Origin: Acidimicrobiales bacterium
Lineage (GTDB): Bacteria > Actinomycetota > Acidimicrobiia > Acidimicrobiales > Poriferisodalaceae
DNA length: 6,623 nt
Assembly (NCBI GenBank): GCA_020439485.1
Contig: JAGQSP010000225.1
Span: 1,273-7,895 of the forward strand
Direction of reading: 5' to 3'
Shown here one piece after another: positions 3,901 to 6,623 of this stretch. Both the position numbers and the translations under genes were made by a program. Each line of letters starts with the position of its first letter. The stretch's first letter is position 1. The notes under the pieces were generated by a model, which worked only from the letters and a program-made list of their open reading frames with translations, had not been told where the DNA came from and searched no databases.

Positions 3901-6623
3901 TCTACAGCAACGAACTCACCGGAAACCTGCCCGGGACCATCGGGATCATGGACCACCTCCGGACGCTGCACCTGTACGACAACCACATCGAGTCGGGCCT
4001 GCCCAACGAGATCGGCAACCTGACCGATCTGCGCTATGTCCACCTGGGCTACAACGACCTCTCGGGCGCCATCCCCGACAGCATCGGCAATCTGTTCCAG
4101 CTCGGCGAGCTGTACTTGCACAGCAACGACATGTCGGGCGAGATCCCGGCCAGCATCACCAACCTGGACCAGCTGACCGGCATGCTGCTGCGCGACAACT
4201 ACTGCTTCACGGCGGCGGCGGCCATCGCCACCTTCGTCGAGGGCTACGACGCCGACTGGGAGTCGGGGTGTGCGCCAGACCTGGCGGTAACCGCCAGCCT
4301 GCTGGACGCGCCGACCAATCTGAGCGACGTCGACTGGGTGGTCAACGTCCGCAACCTGGGTGGCATCCAAGACCCTGGCCCGCTCAGCATCACCATCACG
4401 CTCACCCAGGGCCTGGACACTCCCATAATGGGCCCGTCGAACGGCTGGACATGCACGCCTTCACCGCTGTCGGTCACGTGCACATATCCAACCGGCCTGT
4501 TCCCACGCCAGTCGGCACCTCCTCTGGCGATTCGCACCAGGGTCACGGCGGCCACCAGCGACCAGATCGTTCTGACCACCACCGTCAGCGGCGGGCTGGC
4601 CGACTCGCGAACCTCGAACAACACCTACGTTTCAGAGTCGACGGTGATAACGGGCCTGGTGGGCACAGGTGCCGACACCAAGGCCCCGCTGGCCACCGGC
4701 TTGACCATGATCGCTTTGGGGCTCGTGCTGGTGTGGCTGTCGCGTCCCCGCCCAGACGGTCCGCTGCCCGGCTCTGACCCGGGCGGCGATGTCGAGCCAC
4801 CCGACCCCGACGACGGTGGGCACGACCGGGGGGCGGCGATGCAGCTGCCAACCCACGACGAACGGCCCGACGAAGACAGGGCTCCAAGTAGCGACCCAGA
4901 CCGCGGCCTCACCGACAGCCCGGCGGCCGACACGTCCGCGGCCGAACCGACGATAGACCTGGTCGACGAGGTGATCGACTTGACCGACACCGCGCCACAA
5001 CCCATTGGGGCCCAGTCTGAACAAGCCCCGAGATCGACCAGCGACCTCGCGCGACAAGATGGCGCCTCACTGGATCCGGTTCCGGCGATCGGCTGGCGAG
5101 AACACGCCTCCAAGACAAGCACCTCGGTGCTCACACGGCGTCGCCCCGGCTATGCCAAGGCCTTCGGCGTGCTGCGGGTGTGGCTTGCGGTGGCGACGGC
5201 CTTCGCCCTGGTGTCGGTGGCCTCGACCTCTGGGTCCGGGCAAGGCGTGGCCAACTCGCTGGTTCGCCCCGCCACCGGCGCGGCCGCGGTCGCCGACGAC
5301 AGCGCACAGCCGACGGCCATACCTGCCGTTGACGAAGGTGCACCAGAACCCGCCCTAGAGGTCGACCTGGTACCCGAACCACCTACAGACACAGCCCCGG
5401 TTGCACCAGATCCCGAACCGCAAGACACGCCGAGAGCGCCCGAACCGGGCACGGGCGACACCGTCGAACCGCTCGACCACGATGGAGCCGACCCGTTCGA
5501 ACCCTCAGCACCTCCGAGTGTCCCACCGACCGACCCCGCAGCTCTGGTGGCGGCCGGCACCGAGGGCGAAGGCGGCAACCTGACCGCTCAGGCGCACACC
5601 CCATGGGCGGGTTGCACAACCCAGGTGTCGGTGCCTTACGCCGACTGCGATGCCCTGGTCGCTCTGTATTCGGCAACCAACGGCGCCGGGTGGACCGACA
5701 AGACCGGATGGCTGACCGACACCAACCTCGCCAACTGGTACGGCGTGACCATCTCGGGCGGCCGCATCACCGAGTTGCGCCTGCGAAACAACGGCCTGGT
5801 CGGCACGCTGCCCGACGACCTCGGCAACCTCACCGCCCTGACCCACCTGTACATCGACCGCAACGGCTTGTCGGGGCCGCTGCCGGCAACGCTCACCGCC
5901 ATGGCCGCGCTGCAGTACCTGTATTTCTACGAGAACTCCATCAGCGGCACCCTTCCCGCCGACATCGGCTCGCTGACCAGCCTGCGCTACCTGGTTGGGT
6001 ACCGCAATGCCATCACGGGCACGTTGCCGCCAAGCCTCACCGCTCACCCAAACCTGTACTACGTGCACTTGGCCTATAACCAGCTATCCGGCCCCCTGCC
6101 GTCGTGGCTCGACACACTCCCCCAGCTGAACGAGCTGTATCTGCATTACAACGAGTTCAGCGGCACCCTGCCCACGACCTTGGGCGACGCGCCGGTGCTT
6201 CGGCGGCTCGAACTGGGCGCCAACCGCTTCTCGGGGTCGATCCCGTCAGAAATCGGCGACATCGCGACACTCACCCATCTGTGGTTGTACCGCAACAACC
6301 TGTCTGGCCCGATTCCGGCCAGCATCACGAATCTGACCAACCTCGAGTATCTGCACGTGTCAGACAACAGGCTCAGCGGCTCGATCCCGACTTTCGCCGG
6401 GATGATCAAGCTGACCCACCTGTACCTGCACCGCAATCAGTTCACCGGCTCGATCCCCAGCCAGCTGGGGCTGCTGGGCAACCTGCGCTATCTGTACGTG
6501 CTGGGCAACGACCTCACGGGCACCATTCCCACCACCATCGGAGCACTCACCAACCTCGTCATCTTCGAAGCCGGCGACAACCGGCTGACCGGGTCTATCC
6601 CGTCGACCATCGGCACTTTGACG
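966..6623 (+). CDS. Giant two-arm membrane leucine-rich-repeat protein, 3' end outside window
   Basis: One frame of 1886 codons with no stop, continuing past the window end. Order of parts: short basic N-terminus and membrane segment (16-35); acidic Gly/Pro/Asp/Thr-rich stalk (36-270, no Lys and only three Arg); Cys-paired N-cap (271-330); 31 plant-type LRRs (331-1069) and a C-cap with Cys1080/Cys1102; DUF11-like Ig domain (1103-1230); LVGTGAD motif with second membrane segment (1231-1262); acidic linker (1263-1387); RRR plus third membrane segment (1388-1422); second Pro/acidic stalk (1423-1540); second N-cap (1541-1600); second LRR array (1601-1886, in its 12th repeat). The start ATG has GGTGA 11 bases upstream; an in-frame stop at 945-947 limits the choice to it or GTG 951. 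Charges predict N-in, two external LRR arms and one internal loop. LRR arms generally bind protein or glycan ligands; the actual partner is unknown. It could instead be a recent fusion of two tandem paralogues, or a lost stop from a sequencing error. No enzymatic domain is visible. Confidence 0.93.
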   Translation, partial: MDRLRSLFDDSLMLRLGVFIAIGAISFAVFGRSLLASDSDDPIVQLEQSPTTQVGDEPDATGDIELPTFDPNAPTTTRPGGSGRVDDSPVSPGSTDAPDGSGTASGDGSESPDGSGDDGSGGGGDTINIPTGSPTTVTTTTAPPQPGEAGGPDDPGANPGGSLNDPALGGGGPAPGEDLPGESDPGAFPGVETGDPGDPNNPGDPLGDGELDTNDPSLVDPNLGEDPGLEPPGSPPEPSTLGTVQEPARTAPFDAAAVAAASEFLAANVEAQAHPPWGGCLIQITLSYTECDALVALYYATTGAEWTNRTGWLSSTDLNTWHGVDARNGDIYQLNLSSNNLSGELPPEIGGLNGITYLELNNNKITGVLPDEIGELRTVYRIQLQYNQLTGLSDNWTLMDNLEVLYLYNNQIAGDLPATLGQVEKLRVLHAGSNRITGVPASYANLDRLDELQLYSNNLTTYPVAANSMTRLRHLRLQDNQISGAVPTSVGNLSFLQTLWIDRNRIESLPEEIGNLRELRDFRAYNNEIATPLPDTIGNLTRLDYLHLANNQIPGPLPASFGNLARLQYLYLYNNPLNSPLPSTFGGLRELRALHMQSTGTTGNLPAGFGQLDSLITANLRNNQITGTLPTSVSGLTRLRDLYLDRNQLDGVLPNDMSSMVSLENLYLYDNQLTGSLPTDIGQLTNLRYLVAYNNNFTGPLPASVGDMTELVQLHLSNNSISGTLPADMGDLTRLRWLYLNNNALDGQIPASIGDLVDLRVLYLQQNELTGPIPTEIGNLTKLERFHAHNNHLTALPNSIGNLTQLRWLYLYTNDLTGGIPSGIGGMSDLRVLHLANNDLTGEIPDGIGNLSHLRTLALYNNDFTGGLPDTIGNLSELDYLHVGGNLLTEPIPDSIGNLRNLEYLYLHNNDITGQIPDTIGGLQNVRNFWAYDNNLTGPIPEEIGQMTHLVYIHFANNQLSGPIPDSIGNVPDLRHLYLYSNELTGNLPGTIGIMDHLRTLHLYDNHIESGLPNEIGNLTDLRYVHLGYNDLSGAIPDSIGNLFQLGELYLHSNDMSGEIPASITNLDQLTGMLLRDNYCFTAAAAIATFVEGYDADWESGCAPDLAVTASLLDAPTNLSDVDWVVNVRNLGGIQDPGPLSITITLTQGLDTPIMGPSNGWTCTPSPLSVTCTYPTGLFPRQSAPPLAIRTRVTAATSDQIVLTTTVSGGLADSRTSNNTYVSESTVITGLVGTGADTKAPLATGLTMIALGLVLVWLSRPRPDGPLPGSDPGGDVEPPDPDDGGHDRGAAMQLPTHDERPDEDRAPSSDPDRGLTDSPAADTSAAEPTIDLVDEVIDLTDTAPQPIGAQSEQAPRSTSDLARQDGASLDPVPAIGWREHASKTSTSVLTRRRPGYAKAFGVLRVWLAVATAFALVSVASTSGSGQGVANSLVRPATGAAAVADDSAQPTAIPAVDEGAPEPALEVDLVPEPPTDTAPVAPDPEPQDTPRAPEPGTGDTVEPLDHDGADPFEPSAPPSVPPTDPAALVAAGTEGEGGNLTAQAHTPWAGCTTQVSVPYADCDALVALYSATNGAGWTDKTGWLTDTNLANWYGVTISGGRITELRLRNNGLVGTLPDDLGNLTALTHLYIDRNGLSGPLPATLTAMAALQYLYFYENSISGTLPADIGSLTSLRYLVGYRNAITGTLPPSLTAHPNLYYVHLAYNQLSGPLPSWLDTLPQLNELYLHYNEFSGTLPTTLGDAPVLRRLELGANRFSGSIPSEIGDIATLTHLWLYRNNLSGPIPASITNLTNLEYLHVSDNRLSGSIPTFAGMIKLTHLYLHRNQFTGSIPSQLGLLGNLRYLYVLGNDLTGTIPTTIGALTNLVIFEAGDNRLTGSIPSTIGTLT
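1011..1070 (+). other. First membrane segment / signal anchor
   Basis: Residues 16-35 are hydrophobic (LGVFIAIGAISFAVFG and following). Arg3, Arg5 and Arg15 precede it and an Asp-rich stretch (SDSDD) follows, so the N-terminus should be inside and the rest outside. No clear AxA cleavage site is visible, so an uncleaved anchor is as likely as a cleaved signal. Confidence 0.75.
1071..1775 (+). other. Disordered acidic stalk 1 (Gly/Pro/Asp/Thr-rich)
   Basis: Residues 36-270 are low-complexity: many Asp-Gly-Ser and Pro-Gly-Asp runs, a TTVTTTTAPP stretch of a type common in actinomycetote surface proteins, three Arg and no Lys. Such stalks usually carry a binding domain through or away from the cell wall. 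The end (DAAAVAAASEFLAANVE) may be a short helix leading into the cap. Confidence 0.75.
1776..1955 (+). other. LRR N-cap 1 with Cys pair
   Basis: Residues 271-330 hold AQAH-P-PW, Cys280 and Cys291, CDALVALY, TGWL and the W-x-GV signature that precedes plant-type LRRs in bacterial and eukaryotic surface proteins. The two Cys probably form a disulfide shielding the first repeat, which fits an extracellular location. The copy at 1541-1600 matches it at 34 of 60 positions without a gap (hand count). Confidence 0.85.
1956..4172 (+). repeat. LRR array 1: 31 tandem plant-type leucine-rich repeats
   Basis: Residues 331-1069 divide without remainder into 31 repeats of the form LxxLxLxxNxLxGxIPxxIGNLxx. 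Twenty-six are 24 residues (72 bp). Five are 23 residues (starting at 379, 426, 449, 496 and 783) and have lost a residue in the GxIP stretch, for example ESLPEEIG and TALPNSIG. The Asn ladder is unbroken except in the repeat at 591-614, where Thr599 replaces it. The last partial repeat (1070 onward) runs into a C-cap with Cys1080 and Cys1102 (DNYCFT ... WESGC). The array should form a long right-handed solenoid. DNA copies diverge at synonymous sites, so this is an old expansion rather than a fresh one. Confidence 0.93.
4272..4655 (+). other. DUF11-like immunoglobulin-fold domain
   Basis: Residues 1103-1230 start PDLAVTASLL, contain VNVRNLGG, WTCTP with Cys1163 paired with Cys1172 (VTCTY), and end ADSRTSNNTYVSESTVIT. 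DxAVT..., V.N.G, the two Cys and the D...NN-T.V ending are the marks of DUF11-type beta-sandwich domains in bacterial surface proteins. It is likely a spacer between LRR arm 1 and the membrane. A CARDB-type domain is the main alternative. Confidence 0.65.
4656..4751 (+). other. Sorting-signal-like LVGTG motif, second membrane segment and basic stop
   Basis: LVGTGAD (residues 1231-1237) is followed by a hydrophobic segment (about 1240-1258, GLTMIALGLVLVWL) and SRPRP (1259-1263). The layout is that of a sortase cell-wall signal, but Val replaces the Pro of LPXTG and the frame continues for more than 600 residues, whereas real signals sit at the C-terminus. It can act simply as a stop-transfer membrane segment. 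Confidence 0.6.
4752..5126 (+). other. Acidic linker between membrane segments 2 and 3, predicted cytoplasmic
   Basis: Residues 1263-1387 contain 28 Asp/Glu and 8 Arg/Lys by hand count, are rich in Pro, Ser and Ala, and show no fold. The only ordered-looking piece is a hydrophobic/acidic stretch, IDLVDEVIDLTD (1330-1341). Basic residues on both flanks (SRPRP before, RRR after) place it inside. There is no stop codon anywhere in it, and its codons stay GC-rich at third positions, which supports real translation. Confidence 0.6.
5127..5231 (+). other. Third membrane segment with signal-peptide-like layout
   Basis: Residues 1388-1422 read V-L-T-RRR-PGYAK followed by a hydrophobic core (about 1399-1419, including WLAVATAFALVSVA) and a small polar STSGSG tail. 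Taken alone this is a textbook signal peptide, and residue 1388 is encoded by GTG, a possible start codon. No convincing Shine-Dalgarno sequence precedes that GTG, so in this frame it more likely serves as an internal anchor returning the chain to the outside. Confidence 0.6.
5232..5585 (+). other. Disordered acidic stalk 2 (Pro/Glu/Asp-rich)
   Basis: Residues 1423-1540 are rich in Pro, Glu, Asp, Ala and Thr with almost no basic residues, similar in role to the first stalk but with fewer Gly. It leads directly into the second N-cap. Confidence 0.65.
5586..5765 (+). other. LRR N-cap 2 with Cys pair
   Basis: Residues 1541-1600 repeat the first cap: AQAH-T-PW, Cys1550 and Cys1561, CDALVALY, TGWL, W-Y-GV. 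Both the 11-residue Cys spacing and the 51 residues from first Cys to first repeat equal those of cap 1, which marks the two halves of the protein as copies of one module. Confidence 0.85.
5766..6623 (+). repeat. LRR array 2: at least 12 tandem plant-type leucine-rich repeats, cut by window end
   Basis: Residues 1601-1886 form eleven complete repeats and most of a twelfth. All complete ones are 24 residues except the 23-residue unit at 1793-1815 (SGSIPTFAGMIK). The consensus is the same as in array 1 and the Asn ladder is unbroken. Repeats 3-6 (1649-1744) resemble array 1 repeats 15-18 (663-758) more than a random pair, for example LRYLVGYRN against LRYLVAYNN. The end of the array and any C-cap or anchor lie beyond the window. 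Confidence 0.92.

Noticed and set aside
2859..4370. Open frame of 503 codons on the minus strand opposite LRR array 1, with its own 24-residue periodicity (VADAVG, QVV.VQV)
   Set aside because: The periodicity is the antisense image of the 72-bp LRR repeats, and high GC keeps stops rare. The sense frame has clear domain structure, the antisense none.
3173..4777. Open frame of 534 codons on the plus strand in another frame, Arg/Gln/His/Pro-rich
   Set aside because: It is a shifted reading of the LRR and DUF11-like coding sequence, with composition typical of out-of-frame GC-rich DNA and no recognisable motif.
4828..4841. In-frame ATG (residue 1292) preceded by a G-rich run, as start of a separate second gene
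   Set aside because: A plain run of G is not a good Shine-Dalgarno match and the ATG lies mid-linker, about 95 residues before the signal-like segment. Without a stop codon before it, a separate gene is not supported.
4971..4988. VIDLTD as a true SUMO-interaction motif or eukaryotic-type effector signal
   Set aside because: The organism is bacterial, the linker is generally rich in Asp, Ile, Leu and Val here, and a short match of this kind occurs by chance. The plant-like LRR consensus is also common in free-living bacteria and does not show transfer from plants.

Overview
The window is about two-thirds GC and carries no mobile element, RNA gene or CRISPR array. It holds two divergent protein-coding genes, both cut by the window edges. 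The base composition, the TTVTTTTAPP-type linker, the TG-containing sorting-like motif and an M. tuberculosis-like ArgC active site suggest a high-GC actinomycetote, possibly an Acidimicrobiia member. That placement is inference from composition and family resemblance, not proof.

Left part (1-773, minus strand): the first 257 codons of argC, N-acetyl-gamma-glutamyl-phosphate reductase of arginine biosynthesis. It has an intact NADP-binding glycine motif and the catalytic Cys and His. Its start is fixed by a good ribosome binding site. Upstream lies a plausible promoter overlapped by an arginine-repressor-like box, so ordinary arginine control is likely.

Middle (774-965): a 192-bp divergent intergenic region whose AT-rich core (about 839-866) carries the ARG-box-like sequence.

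Right part (966-6623, plus strand): one uninterrupted reading frame of 1886 codons that leaves the window still open. It encodes a giant secreted or membrane leucine-rich-repeat (LRR) protein made of two copies of one module: membrane segment, acidic Pro/Gly/Thr-rich stalk, Cys-paired N-cap of 60 residues, then an array of plant-type 24-residue LRRs. Copy 1 has 31 full repeats, a Cys-paired C-cap, a DUF11-like Ig domain, and an LPXTG-like but degenerate LVGTG motif with a membrane segment and basic stop. The frame does not end there. It continues through an acidic, probably cytoplasmic linker of about 125 residues, then an RRR-preceded second signal-like segment, then copy 2, which is in its twelfth repeat at the window end. 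The positive-inside rule holds for all three hydrophobic segments, which predicts a hairpin protein displaying two LRR arms outside the cell.

The most interesting points are this in-frame two-arm architecture, the buried sorting-like signal (processed polyprotein, or recent fusion of two tandem paralogues), and a three-repeat super-pattern with a Tyr/His/Trp strip along the predicted concave face of both LRR arrays. The two genes share only the intergenic region; nothing suggests a functional link between them.
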